A stretch of 64,000 nucleotides of DNA from Anaspis maculata (Eukaryota > Arthropoda > Insecta > Coleoptera > Scraptiidae). A program made the position numbers and the translations under genes. The stretch lies in NCBI GenBank assembly GCA_949128115.1, contig OX421966.1, forward strand, positions 67,267,416 through 67,331,415, read 5' to 3'. Positions 44,641 to 57,645 of this stretch are shown here, in pieces; positions within the stretch are counted from its first letter, which is position 1, and each line of letters opens with the position of its first letter. The notes beneath the pieces are model-generated. The model was not told the DNA's origin. It saw nothing but the letters and a program-made list of their open reading frames with translations, and ran no database searches.

Positions 44641-47500
44641 AATGTTCAAGACTTGACTTCAAGTGACTCAGGAAGAAAATGTGATTAATTGAGTGGCAAT
44701 AATTATTTATTATTGTTGGAATTCAGAGAAAAGTAACAGAAAACAATGGAATCAGCCAGTAGCTATAGAAGCCAAAGAGATACTTTATCTGTCCACAGTG
44801 AAAAAAAATACATGTGACCTGACCTGACCTGACGCAGCGAGAAAATGTGACCAATCATGTAACATTTATAGGTATCTACAATCAGGAAAATGAAGGGATA
44901 GGGAGGAAAGAAGAAGCCAAGATAAGCTATTTTTGTCAACAGTGCGGGAGAAATGATCCATCTGACCTGACCTAACTTGACGCGGTAAGATAATGTGACT
45001 AATGGGGTGAGAGTTGCTCATCATTGTTGGAACTTGGAAAATGACGTATAGCAATAAAAAAGTCAGCAGCTGTAGAAGCCAAAAAGACACATCATTTGTA
45101 TCCATGGTGCAGAAAGAATATTCCATTCAACCTGACCTGACCTGACACGGCAATACAATGTCACCAATCAGGTACATTTGTAGGCATCTACAATCAGGAA
45201 AATTGAGAAATAGAAATGGAGAGGCCAATACACGTCATTTTTGTTGATGTTACAGAAGAAATAATTCATCTGACCTAACCTGATTTGACGTGGCAAGAAA
45301 ATGTGACAAGTCGAACGACAATTGCTCATTATTGTTGGAACTGGATGAAATTACGGAAGAGAATTAAAACAGTCAGCAGCTATAGAAGCCAAAAATATAC
45401 GTAATTTGTCTTTATAGTTCAGAAAAAATCTGATCCTACCTAACGCAAAAGAGAATGTGACCAATCAGTAACATTTGTAGGCAGCTACAAAAAAAGAAGG
45501 GGAATAGAAATGAGAAAGTGAAGATACGTAGTTTTAGTCATTGGTGCGGGAGAAATAATCTGACCTTACTTGACTTGACGCGGCAAGGAAACGTAACCAG
45601 TCAAGTAAGAATTTCCTATTATTGTTCAAGCTTGAAAATGTGACAAAATCAATGAAAACAGTCAGCAGCCATAGGAGCCGAAAAGATACGTCATTTGTCT
45701 CCATAGTGCAAAAAAATATTTGATTTGACCTGACCTGACTTGACGCGGCAATAGGATGTGACCAATCAGGTAACATTTATATGTATTCACAATCAGACAA
45801 ATATGGGGGAAGAGGGATGAAGAAGTCAAGATACATGATTTTTGACAATAGTGCGGGATAAATGATTCATTTGATCCGACCTGACTTGACTTGACGTGGT
45901 AAAAAATTATGAGCCATGGAGCAAACACTGCACACTATTGTTTTACTTGGGAAAAGCTCTAAAAATAACAAAAAAGAGTCAGCAGCTATAGAAGCAAAAC
46001 ATAAGTCATTTGTTCCTATAGCGCAAGAAGACCTGACCATCTGACTTGACCTAACCTGACGCGGCATTAGAATGTGACCACCCTTGTAGCATTTGTAAGT
46101 ACCAACAATCAGAAAATCAAGGAACAGAAATGAAGAAACCAAGATACGTCGTTCATGCGTATAACGCGGGAAAAATATTTCACCTGGTCTGACCTGACTT
46201 GGCTTGACGCATCAGAAAAATGTGACCAGTCGGGTGGAATTTCCAAGTGACTCCAACCAGAAAAATTGAAAAATAGCAATCAAAGCAGCCAGCAGCCAGA
46301 GGCGCCAAAATACGTAATTTTTGTCAATAGTGCATACAAAATAATTGAATTAACCTGACCTGACCTGGTGCAGCAAGAGAATTTGACCCATCGGTCAAGA
46401 ATTTATGGATATGTATTCAGGAAAAAGGGAAAACATGGCAATAAAAACAGCTGGCAGACATAAAGGCCAACAAGATCCGTTATTTTACTCCAATTAAAAC
46501 AGAATGAATCATTCATCTGACCGAACCTGACTTGACTTGACGCGGCAATAAAATGTGAATAATCAGGTTACATTTGTTGGTATTTATAATCAGGAAAATG
46601 AAGTAATAGTAATGAAAGCAGCCATCAGCCATAGGCGCCAAAATGCGTCATTTTTGTCAATTGTGCGGAGAAGATTGACCTGACCTGACCCGATCTGCCG
46701 CAGAAAGAAAGTGTGACCAATCGGGCAATAATTTTCAGGTACCTACAACAAGAAATCCAGAAATGGCAATGGAATTAGCTAGCAGCCACATAGGCCAAGA
46801 AGACCGATCATTTTTCTTTATAGTGCGGGAAAGAGAATTCATCTGACCTGACGTGACGCAAAAAGAGAATGTGAGTAATTGGGCCATTATTCTCAGTACC
46901 CGGAACACATAAAATTGAAAAATGGCAATAAAAACAGTTGGCAGTTGTAAAAGCCAAACAATACTTATTTTTTTTTGATAGTGCAGAAAAGATAGTTGAC
47001 TTGACCTAGTCTGACCTTACGCAGGAAAAACTGTGACCAATCGGATGAGTAGAGAGTTGTAGATCCCTGCAACAAGAAAAATTGAGCAGTGGCAACCAAA
47101 ACAGCCAAAGGCCATGGAAGCCAAAAATGTACGTCAGTTTCCTGTATGATACGTAACAGCTACTTTTCTAACAAGTGCGGAAAGTATCACTATCACGCAT
47201 GCAACTGCGGTTGACTGAACGATGCAAAGTGGTTCACAATTTCCATGAAATTTTACTTTCCCTCACGCATTGACTTCCCGCACTCATTTCCATGTGGAAA
47301 GTAATACGTGCAGGTGCGTGCGAAAAATACAGTTCTACAGTATTCACTTTCCGCACGCTTGTATGAAAAATAGGATTCACTTGACCCGACCTGCGACAGA
47401 AAGGACGAAATAAGCAAGAACTACAGCAAGAAAGACATGGCAGTAGAAACAGTAAGCAGTCATAGAAGCCAAGCAGATTAGTCATTTTTCTCACTAGCGC
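44640..47500. repeat. ~155-bp satellite with TCAGG-like cores, dimeric
   Basis: At least 15 monomers are marked by a TGACCTGACCTGACTTGACG core followed by CGGCAANNAAATGTGACCAATC. Cores lie near 44,825, 44,981, 45,145, 45,287, 45,443, 45,578, 45,743, 45,894, 46,060, 46,206, 46,362, 46,532, 46,690, 46,855 and 47,018. Two monomer types alternate: one has AGGTATCTACAATCAGGAAA, the other ATTATTGTTGGAACTTG and AGTCAGCAGCTATAGAAGCC, giving a ~310-bp dimer. Each carries a GTCAATAGTGCGGGAGAAAT box. No coding sequence. Confidence 0.88.
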
Positions 47501-49300
47501 GGAAAAATTATGTAGCATTACTCATACCCAATGCTACTTGTACTTGAAACGGTTGAAACTGCTTGGGAAAAAGTAAACAATTGTGCAATAACAATAAGAT
47601 TTTAGTGCTTATCCAGTATGCAAAGTGAGAGCTTTCCCACACACCGAGGTGCAATAAACTGAGGTTTATGAACGACAAGGGCCGTCAACGACATGTAGTG
47701 ATAATTAAGTTTTTTTACAATGATAGAATTGTGGTAGCTATTCACAAACTGTTCAAGTATAGACAGGAGAAATAGATGTATGATAGAAAATGTACGATAG
47801 AGGACAGGAAAGTAGGTATCTAAGAAGAAAAATGTTGTTTTCCATTAATGCAGACAGAAAGCAACCAAATGATTACATTTTGTCGCTTGAGTGCGTAGCG
47901 CGCTAAGAACGTAGCAAAAAATTAGCCCAGAAAGTGAGATTTGTGCATCTAGTGAGTAAAATAGAGGCTTCACGAGTGCGTTTTTTTTCTCACCAGCGCA
48001 AAAAAGAGTGATATTATGTTACTTGTATAAAGAGTAGGTAAACATGACTATTACAGTACTTGTGTTCCAAGTGAACGAATCAAATCACTTGTGGAATTAC
48101 ACATTTACACTGACAATTACAGTTACACTACAAATGAGGTTTGTGAATTTAGCATACAAAATACTCATTTTCTCACACGAGGTGCGGAGCACCGAGGACT
48201 ATAGACGACATGGAACATAAACAACTTGATCAAAATCAGCTACGATAATTTCATGAGAGCTATTTGCTAGATGTGAACAAACTTGGTATACAATAGCATT
48301 TACACATTGGCACGAGATGCGAAGAATTCAACCAAGGTGAAGAAAAGATGCCATTCTCTCACTAGTGCGGAAATAAACACTTTAACGTGTACGTTAGTAT
48401 GACGATGAACACTGTCATTTGTCATTGAGCTGAGTGTGCATGAGGCATTGTATAGAGTTATTGTCGAGGTTATAGTGAAAAATACGAATATCGCAACGAG
48501 GTGCGAAGCACCAAGGGACTTACACGAAAAGGTCACAAACACCCCGTTTATACAACTTTGTTTTTCAAATAAATCATTTTTGAGGAAATACTTGTGAGTT
48601 GCTCACAAGGCGAAAGCGATCTGTTATTATTATGTTCCGCAGATAGATGCGAGAAGGCAATGTTTTCTTAGTATGAACGCTGTACAACACTTATGCTATT
48701 TGTGAAAGAAGAATCTAAAAAAATCTACGAACAAAAAATGATTAAAACGTCAGAAAGAATGAACAAATATGAGAACTAGAAGATAAAAACGAAGAAACAA
48801 GGCCTGGAAGCTCAATTTGAAGCCCGACTTGCGTCCGGAATTGCGCCCGGTTACCATGACAACAGCGCAAAACAAGCTGTTTCAGCCAATCAAAACGCTG
48901 TGTTTGGCAATCCGAACCGCCGCATCGCAACTTCACGCCGCCTGACTTGAAATTGAGCCATCAGTGTGCAAAATGAGAACTCTCACACGAGGTGTGAGGC
49001 AGCAAGGATGTTAGGCATACTGGTGCAAAAGTGGAAAAACAAAAATTTTATCGCGTTAGTTCGAAAGTAAAGATGGTTCTCTTGAATTTTATTCCATGCC
49101 TGAATATGCCCCATACCCTGAATGGAGCTAGTTTTGTACATCTGTTGCGCAATGACGAACGTTACGAACATTACGAACATTAGGAGGCGCGAAGCACTAA
49201 ACGACAACGGCCATCACGAACAAAACTAGATATCACGGTTGGATATTTCAACGGATCTTGTAGCTATTCAGCTAGATAACAGAGCCATTTAGGGCCCTGT
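47500..49300. repeat. second block of the GAGGTGCGAAGCACCGAGG satellite
   Basis: Hairpin boxes at 47,646 (decayed), 48,179, 48,498, 48,989 (decayed) and 49,183 (decayed), again followed by GACGACAAGGGCC-like sequence, with CACTAGTGCGGAAATAA boxes near 47,493, 47,991 and 48,359. The 155-bp family therefore interrupts, or arose within, this family. Confidence 0.7.
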
Positions 49301-49499
49301 TAGCTTTAACTAGAAGGTGAACGTCATATTAACGATCGCTTCCTGATAATTGTTCCAGTGATGTTCAAACTCTGGTTAACATTAACCAGAGATAGGAAAA
49401 CACTGGTTCTATTCATGCATTCATAATAGTTTCTGAAGAAACTATTATTTTGCTGATTTGTTTAGAGCTTGTAGGGACGCGTTCCAAAACTAGAACACC

Positions 49500-50560
49500 T
49501 AGTAGGTATGGAATATTGAAGCGATAACTCAGCTTCGTGGCAGAAGAGAGAGATAAACAAGGTGAATAAAAAGGGGAAATCAAAAAAAGAAGGAACACGA
49601 AAAGCTCTAGGTATTTGTATGCAGAGGAGGAACAAACAAGAAGAAAACAATAAAGTGTAATAAAATAGAGAAGAAAAAAAATTAATGAAACATACAAATG
49701 AAAGCTCTGATGGTATGCGGAGGAAGCAAGGACAAACATTTAATACAGTGAAGAATATGTAGAAAAGAAATAAGGAGACTGAAGCTCCTTGTAGGTATGA
49801 TTAATTGAAGAAAGAGATCACCAAACTGGTTTTGCACTAGAATAAGATGAAGAAACTAAAACAAGCTCGTTAATCAGATAAAGAATGAAAGAGAAATGGG
49901 GATGGAAGCGCTGATGATATGCACACAAAGAAAATATGGAAAAATAAGTCGCTGTACGCATTAAGAAAACGAGGAAATGGAGAAGAGTGGATCGAAACAT
50001 GATAAATTATTGATGTAATAAATCGAAGCAGTAAGCTGGTTTTTGAACAGAAAAAAAAGTGGAAAAAGGAACAAGGTAGTAAATAAGAGAGGAAATTGAG
50101 AAAAAAGTTGGATGAAAGCTCTGGTGGTATGCAGACATTGAAAATAAGAGTAAGTGAGTTGTTCTATGTAGTAAGAGAAATGCAAAAAAGAAAATAAGGA
50201 AATTGAAGCATAATGCATGATGAATCAAAGCAGTAAATTTGTTTTATGGCAGAAAAAAGTGAAAAAAAACAAGGTAGTGAACAAGATAAAAAATATGAGA
50301 GAGATGAGGATGAAAGCTCTGATGGTATGCGGGCAAAAAATAAAAAGAGGCGAATCGCTGCATGCAGTGAGAAAAATGAAGGAATGAAAATGAGAAAATT
50401 GAAACGGCTTGTATGATGACCTGAAGAAGTGAACTGGTTTTATAACAGAAAAAGCGATAAAAACAAAACAAGATACTACACCAGGCGGAGACCAGAAGAA
50501 GAAAAATGAAAATGAAAGCTCTGACGGCATTCGGGCGAAAACTAGTGATGTTCACGATAA
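49500..50560. repeat. ~205-bp satellite, about five units
   Basis: AAAGCTCTGATGGTATGCGG recurs at 49,701, 49,905 (diverged), 50,115, 50,313 and 50,515, i.e. every 198-210 bp, with AGTAAGCTGGTTTTNNNNCAG and a purine-rich block between. Minus-strand frames rich in Phe/Ser/Leu are a consequence of the purine-rich plus strand. Confidence 0.82.
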
Positions 50561-53000
50561 AGAGAAATGAAACGATGATAAAGAAAACGAAATGAGATTA
50601 GCGAAATGAAGAAAGGAAAACGAGAACGCCCGGCCATGCGGAGGCCCTTGTACAGCCGCCCACGGACACACTCACACTACACGGACTCTTGTCGATACTA
50701 ATTAGATTTTCTTTTCCAAATTAAATTAAGTACAAGGCGGAATTTACATGTAGCCCGGCCCTGAAAATGACTCAGCTCTCGAATTAATTTATTACACTTC
50801 TGCTGATGCCTACACCGGAGCGACAACACTGTCTTTCTGTAATCGAGCGCGAAGGCGATTAATTACAATTGCACAGGAGCATGGAAGTGAAAAAAAAAAC
50901 GAAGAAGAAGAAGATCTTGAAAGCGAAGACTTGGGAGCGAAAGCGTGCCGAAAAATCAAAGACAACAACTGCAGAAGTATCCGTAACAGAAAAAATTGCA
51001 AGGAAATGACAAAAAGTGATTGGGAGCGTGAAGAATTAGAAACGCTCTTCACTTGTGATGATGACGGTTCCGACTTCTTTTCACTTTATAGAACTAGGTA
51101 TATACACCGGTAAGTACTCTCAGCTAGATGATTGTAAATGTCTGAAGGACCATCAAGTGGTAATCCGGTATCCGGCGGTAACTAATGATAATTAAATTTT
51201 TCTCCTTCAGGAGCTGAATATGCGCGATGTGAAAGGTTAAATCATAAATCGCATGGTGCATCACGGCGCTGATGTGTCATTAGTACAGTGGCTCCATACC
51301 CGGTACTCTACGGTTTCTTTGAGGCAATTACAGGTGAAGATGATGATATGTTGGTCGCCCAGCAGCTCACATAATAAGCAGATGGAGCCATTAAAACGAC
51401 CGTAATGCCTTCTCCTCTAAGACGCGTACAGCGGCTCTTCTCCATGACAATGTTCTATTCACGCAATTTACACCAATCATCGCATGTGTTACGTGTGTGT
51501 GAGTGAATGGGCATCTATACACTCGGTTAGGTACCTACCCAATAAAAGCGCTTTTGTTTTAACGAGCTAGTACAATAGCTCAACATGGTTCGGAACGCGT
51601 GTCATTGCCAAAGGATAATATTCGTTTGCTCCAAATCAGAGATGAATATTCAAGAAAAACAAGACAGGAATAGAAGAATGAAGAAAGATGGGGATACGGA
51701 CAGGTGTTTGAGAGCGCAGGCAGCTTGTTGTTGTTTACTGAACATTTTAGTGTTGATTACCATTAGTATAGCTGATATGGATAAATGATACAGATGTCGG
51801 CTATTATTAGCTTTGTAGACAGATTGATAACTGAGTACAGCCTTAAGGTAAAAATGTTTTTTTTTTCTTGCGGCCACTGAATACTTACTATTTACTGACT
51901 GTGAGAATTTTGAAACATGGATGGCTTCATGAATGATTCAGAGTGTGCAGTCCAAATTTCATATTCCACTAAACTCGACAGGTTGAACCTGGTAGGGTGG
52001 TAGCAAACTACCTACTACAGCATTAAGGGTGTTGCTGGAACAACGGCCGAATAGTTGTTTCATATTTTGCTTACACCAGCCATATTTTGTAATAAAAATG
52101 GAGCTCAACGTCTCTTAATAGATCTACTGAAAAATACAAGACATCTATGTTCTCAGCTGTTTGCTTAAGCACAAAGTAAATCGAAAAAAGCATGGGAATT
52201 TACTTGTAGGAAGATGAAGTTGGGTGAATTTCAGTTCGAAATTGAAGCAGCTATAAGACAGGGAGTAAAAACAAATGAGAGGAAAAAAGCTAAGCAACCA
52301 GAAGAAAGAGAAAGCAGATGACTAAACGGAAAAAGCTACTTAAATAAACAATAATAATTACGTAGAAGTGAAGATCATAATTACAACTTGCATCTCGGTT
52401 CGAACCGTATACCTACAAGAACAACTGAAGAAAGGCGGAGTCACAAGCAGATGTTATGAGATAGCTTGTTATACCCTGTCATGCAAATACCTCTAGTGAG
52501 TACTTAGCAGAGTATTTACATGCGTACAATCTTTCTGTTGTGGCCATCTCCGAGTCATGTGGCAGACAAGAAGAATATGACATGATTACAGACAATACCA
52601 ATTATTTCATAAACAAATTACGTGTGTACGGCTTGTTTTACCAAATCAGCAACAAGATTGATGATCTGAAAGTTGAGTTTGGTATTTTGGAAGGCGCTCT
52701 GGAGATGATGAATGTTTGATGGCATGGATGAAGAGGAAGTGCAAGGTATATTGTTTAATTATAGAGGTAGCTAGATTTGTATCCGCAGTACTCATCAGTC
52801 CCTTCACCAATTATCCAGAGGTTATTTTGCAAGAGTCTAGAAAAATGCAGCTCAAAATTGCCAAAAAAAAAAAATTATAAAAAAAAAACAAGAAGTTGAA
52901 CAGGAAATGAGGTGGGAAGTTTGGAAAGAAGAATATTTCGGGGCTTGAATTACAATGGATGAACGGCCACAGAAGTTGTGCGTAAGGAGTAAAATAGTTC
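50561..53000. other. no gene recognised
   Basis: Mixed AT-rich DNA with an A-rich tract near 52,860-52,890. Frames of up to 80 codons on both strands show no domain. Confidence 0.5.
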
Positions 53001-55204
53001 CAACTGCATGAAGCTTCAGGTCTGTGGCTAGATGTAAAGTATTACTTTTCTCACTAGCACTGGAATGTGCCGTTTCTAATCATGCATGCATTACTACGTG
53101 ATCAAATTATATAAATAAAATACCCATGATAAGTTCAGTGTACTAGCTATTATATCATACTATTTATATTGGGAAACAAGACTTTGTGCGTCTAGTGATT
53201 TGAAATGAAAATAGTGAGGTGATAAGTGAGAAGACAAAATATAATATGAAATAGAAAATGTGTAGTGAAAAAGAAAAATGTTAAATTCTGAGATGATTAG
53301 AGAAAATTGATGAGAAAGTGCGTTCATGTGTTTGAAGTTTGTGCGGAAGTTTCGGCAGGTTTATTAAAAAATACTTGGAAGGTGCTAACACGTTGAAAAT
53401 CAGTGAGAAAATGACAAGAAGATGAATGAAAAATTTACAGAAATAGAACATTGATTACAGTGTGAAAATGTTGGAAAAGAAATTGATGAAAGCACGGAAG
53501 AAAGAAGAAAAAAGAAGATGAGAAGGAAAAAGAAAAACTAGAAGAAACTTGAGAAAAACTAGAAGAAACTTGAGAAAAACTAGAAGAAATGGAAAGAAAA
53601 AAGATGGACAAGACGAAGAAAGAAGCTAGTCCAGTGCGCTAATGACCTTTTTGCGCACTGTCTAACAGCCTGGTGAGAAGGTCGTCAAAGCGCCAAATCA
53701 TACGAGCCGTCACTTTTCATATTGATGCGCCTTTTGAAGAGAAACTTGCCACTTCTTCCACTCGTGCTGGGAAAGATTGCTTATCTCATTTTCTTTTTTG
53801 TTTTTGTTGAAACGGTGGTAATCTAAGACGTAAGAATGGTAGTGAAATGATAAGTGAAGAGTGAATAGGTAGGAAAAATACCAAAGGAAGAGAACTGGTG
53901 AGTAAAACCATAGTCTAGTACGCGAAAAACCTAATTGTTGAACTGTCTACATCGTCAAGAATGCAGCGAAAGCTAGAGAGAAATATCAAAAGGAGGAAAA
54001 GATCAAGTGGTCAAGTGGTATGACTGGTCTAGTGCGTCAAAGACCATTCTATCGCATAGGTACTATGGTCAGGTTAGGTCAGGTCAGATCAGGTAAGGTT
54101 AGGTTAGGACAGCGACCTACCAGAAGTTGAGGAAAGATATCAAAACAATGCAAATATCAAGTATGGCTGATCTAGTGCGCCAAAGACTATTTTATCGAAC
54201 CCTGTGTTCACATATCAACGGGAAGGTCGCTTTGCAAAATCAGATAAGTAACCGCTTTTCATTTCAATACGCTCTGGGAAGAAAAACCTGTCACTTTTCT
54301 CGCTAATTCAGACAATAACCTTTTTTCCAGTTCCTTTCACAATTTATTTAGATTACTAAGTACCTGTAGTAGATGTTTGAATCAGAATTAATTGTGAATA
54401 TAATTTTGTTGAGGTGGAAAAGTTAAATAATGAGGAAGCGAATAATAAAAAAAAATAAGTCTAGTGCGCGAAAGGCTTTTTTTTGTTGTCACCTATATCA
54501 AGGACTATACAGAGAGATCGAGCATCCCTTTCTGTACGGCTGATGAGCACACAGGAACCTGCAACTTTTTCCACTTGTGCAGAAAATGATTTTTTTCCAC
54601 AAATCAGTGAAGTGAGCAGATATTTACTTGGAGTGAATCATGGAATGAAGAATCGATGCAGTTTATTCGAGGTAAAAATTAAACTCCAGAGGAACTGTCA
54701 GAGAAAGAAAATGATTGCATAATTGTCTCTAGTACGCGAAAGGTCATTTTGTCGCACTGTAAGCAGTGTCAACGATTCGCCAAAGAGCTCGAGCTGAGTT
54801 TAAGCACTCTCTCCTTGTACTGATAGGAGGAAAACGTCACTTTTCTCGCTTGTGCAAGAGATTTATTTTCAAAGTGGTGAAATGCTGAGCTTCTTTTCTC
54901 ACCCGTGCCGACAATAAACTGTTTTCCAGCTCCATTCGCAAATCATTGAGATCACTCAGTACCTATAGTAGGTGCCTGAAGTGAAACCGAGCTAAAATAT
55001 AATTTTGGCGAGGTGGAAAAATAAAATTGAGAAGCGAATATTGAAAAATATTGAGTCTAGTGCGCGAAAGACTTTTTTGTCGCACTGTCAACTATGACGG
55101 CGACTGAACGAAGAGATCGAGCCAAGCATCACTTTTCGTACTGTTAATGCGCACACAGGGACCTGCAACTTCTCTCACTTGTGCGGAAAATGATTTTAGC
55201 GTAC
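53000..55204. repeat. ~350-bp satellite with AGTGCG...CGCACT hairpin
   Basis: GTCTAGTGCGCGAAAGACC followed by ATTTTGTCGCACTG occurs near 53,633, 53,918, 54,030, 54,172, 54,463, 54,731 and 55,059, and again at 55,420 and 59,075 in the duplicated region. AGTGCG and CGCACT pair as a 6-bp stem. TCACTTTTCTCNCTNGTGCAGAAAATNATT boxes lie in between. No genes. Confidence 0.75.
54067..54109. repeat. interstitial TTAGG/TCAGG-like tract
   Basis: Nine degenerate pentamers GGTCAGGTTAGGTCAGG... mix TTAGG and TCAGG, the telomere repeats of most insects and of some beetles. Here they are embedded in satellite DNA, in the orientation opposite to the CCTGA tracts at 40.9 and 44.8-46.9 kb. Confidence 0.8.
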
Positions 55205-56839
55205 TCTTCTTATAGTGTCAGAAGCAGAACATGTCACTTTTGTTACTCGTGCAGAAAATTATTTATTTCCGAGCTGGTAAAATGCTGAACAGGGGTCTAG
55301 TAGGTAGGTACTCACTTGGAGTGAATTGTAAAATGAGGAATTTGAACAGTTTTGTTGAGATAAGAAATTGAACTCGAGCAAAACTATTGAAGAGCGGAAA
55401 TTAGTGAGTGTAATAGACTAGTGCGCGAAAGACCATTTTGTCGCACTGATATCAGTGTCAACGATTTGCCAAAGAGCTCAAGTGAAGCTGAGTGCACTCT
55501 TCTCGTACTGATTAGAATAAAACATGTCACTTCTCTCACTTTAGCAAGAAATTATTTGTTTTCGAACTGGTGAACTTCTGAATAGGGGATCTTAGACTGA
55601 TTGGAATATTTTCTTGACAAAGAACTGACAGAAGATACAAATCTTGATCAGTTCAAGCCCTACAGTCTTGGATGACGAATGTCTTCTTCTATTCTGAAGA
55701 AGTTGCAGTTCAACACCGACACCTTGAATAAGTCTAAATTTCATTATTGTCATCCCAGTTTTCCTTTAGGTAGTAGGAAAGCCAAAAATCAAACATTCCG
55801 CAAATAGTGACTAGCGAAATAACTGGAAGTTTTCCGTCGTGAAATGAGTTTCTTCAATATGAGGAAAAGCTGAAACGATTGATAAAAGTGAAGTCACGAA
55901 ATAAAATGTAGGAGAGAACTTCGTTCTTCTTCTAGTGAAGTAGGCAGGAAGAGTGAATTGAGAGTTTTCATCTAGTTTATAGTTCTGATGGTATAATGAT
56001 ATAAAACTGAGTTTAGTGAAGAAATGTGGAATTGAAAAAAAGCATTAGCATAGGGCATAATAGGGTATAGAACTAAAATGGTGGCTTTTCTGTATAAGTT
56101 TCAAAAATGAACAGACTAATATTACTTCTGAAAAGAACAGTAAATTTACGATAGGAAAAACGAGGCTTTTCTCCCAGGTTGTACTAAAACCGACACCTAC
56201 GAAATTTCTTTTGTGAAAGGAAGGATAAAAAATTGGAGAAATGAAGGAAATCAGGAACGCATAGACATGATAGGAACAAATCATTCGTTTAGGTGAAGAA
56301 ATAATAATTATGAAGAAAGGTAGAACATGAGGAGGTTACTATTGGTGCACTGTTCTTCAGTTCGTACTAGAACTAAACGAAATTGCTTTTGATGAAGGAG
56401 GAATAAAGAATTAGACAAACTTCATCATGAAAATAATATTAAGAGAAGAAGAACAAGTAAAGGTGACTAGTGGACAAAATAGTATATTTGTGAAAAGAAT
56501 CAGACATTCCTCTTACTCGTGCCAACAGTGATGTGACGATGCGTTAGAAATGAAGCAGAAATGTATGACTCGAGGAAATATTTCAAAATGAAATTGAGCG
56601 TGACTGTGGAAAAAATGGTTATGGAACAGAACTGTCTGTTTTTCAGTTTCCCACAGAAATCGAGGGAGGAACAGAAAAACAAGACAATTATCTTTATTAA
56701 AACAAATGTGACTGACTAAGATAGAACAAAAAACCCGCAAGATAAACAGGGAATTTTGGTTTGTACTGAAATTGATATGAAATTGCTTTTGGTAGGAAGA
56801 ATAATTATTGAAGAAATGGAAGGAAGCATGATAGTAGTG

Positions 56840-57060
56840 CTAGATGGTTCTTTCTGGACCCACCACCACCACTACTACCACCGCGTGGTCCAGAAAGTAT
56901 AGCTCCACGCGGTGGTGGTGGTGGTGGTGGTGGTGGTGGTGTTGTTGTGATTTTGGTGGTGATGGTGGTGGTGGTGGTGGTGGTGGTGGTGGTGGTGGTG
57001 TGGTAGAGGTGGTGGTGGTGGTTGTGGTGGTGGTGATGATGGTGGCGGTGGGTTCAGAAG
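56840..57060. repeat. GGT/CCA palindromic block 1, copy 1
   Basis: TTCTGGACCCACCACCACC, ACCACCGCGTGG, TCCAGAAAGTATAG, CCACGCGGTGGTGG and a long (GGT)n run to GGTGGGTTCAGAAGGAAC form a large imperfect hairpin. The GGT run is much longer than the CCA side. Confidence 0.9.
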
Positions 57061-57295
57061 GAACTAGGCTACACTACTCACAATATGGATGTAGCTGGAT
57101 AGAACAAAATCTGAAACTTTTTGTTGAGTGGAAATGAAGTGGAAAATGGGAGCAAAAGAAACTTTTTACTGGTGGATTAATGTAATAGAAGAGGAAATTT
57201 CAAGAACCAGGCATTTTTCTGAGATGTGTCTGTTGTAGGAATAAACAAAGGTTGAAGAGATGAAGAAAAGCTCAGTAGTAGTGTAAGAAAGTTCT

Positions 57296-57392
57296 TTTTG
57301 ATACCACCACCTCCATCACCGCGTGATCCAGAAAGTATAGTTCCATGCGGCGGTGGTGATGGTGGCGGCGGTGGGTTCAGAAGGAGCTATCT
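57296..57392. repeat. GGT/CCA palindromic block 2, copy 1
   Basis: Same arrangement with a short GGT run: ACCACCTCCATCACCGCG and GCGGCGGTGGTGATGGTGG around CCAGAAAGTATAG. Confidence 0.88.
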
Positions 57393-57554
57393 TAAAGTAT
57401 TTATGATACGCATGTAGACAGATAGAAGATCGTTTTTTGGTAAATTAGTACAATAGAAGAAAAATCAAGAATAACTGGGCAGTTTTCTGAGATGGGTTGT
57501 GAGAATGATACGAGAAATGATGGAGGAAAACACAGTAGTAGTGTGAAAAAGTTT

Positions 57555-57645
57555 CGTATGGTCCTACTACCTCCACCACCGCATGGTCCAGAAGGTGTAG
57601 TTCCTCGCGGCGGTGGCGGTGGTGGGTCCAGAAGAAACTATCTTA
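57555..57645. repeat. GGT/CCA palindromic block 3, copy 1
   Basis: Same arrangement: CTACTACCTCCACCACCGC and CGCGGCGGTGGCGGTGGTGG around GGTCCAGAAGGTGTAG. Confidence 0.88.

Noticed and set aside
38481..49200. Regularly spaced palindromic boxes as a CRISPR array
   Set aside because: Spacing is hundreds of bases and irregular, units between boxes are diverged repeats, and the DNA is from a eukaryote.
49413..50555. Several Phe/Leu/Ser-rich frames resembling membrane proteins
   Set aside because: They follow the 205-bp satellite units and the strand bias; no start context or family resemblance.
56844..57137. Gly/Val/Trp-rich 97-codon frame
   Set aside because: Translation of a (GGT)n run.
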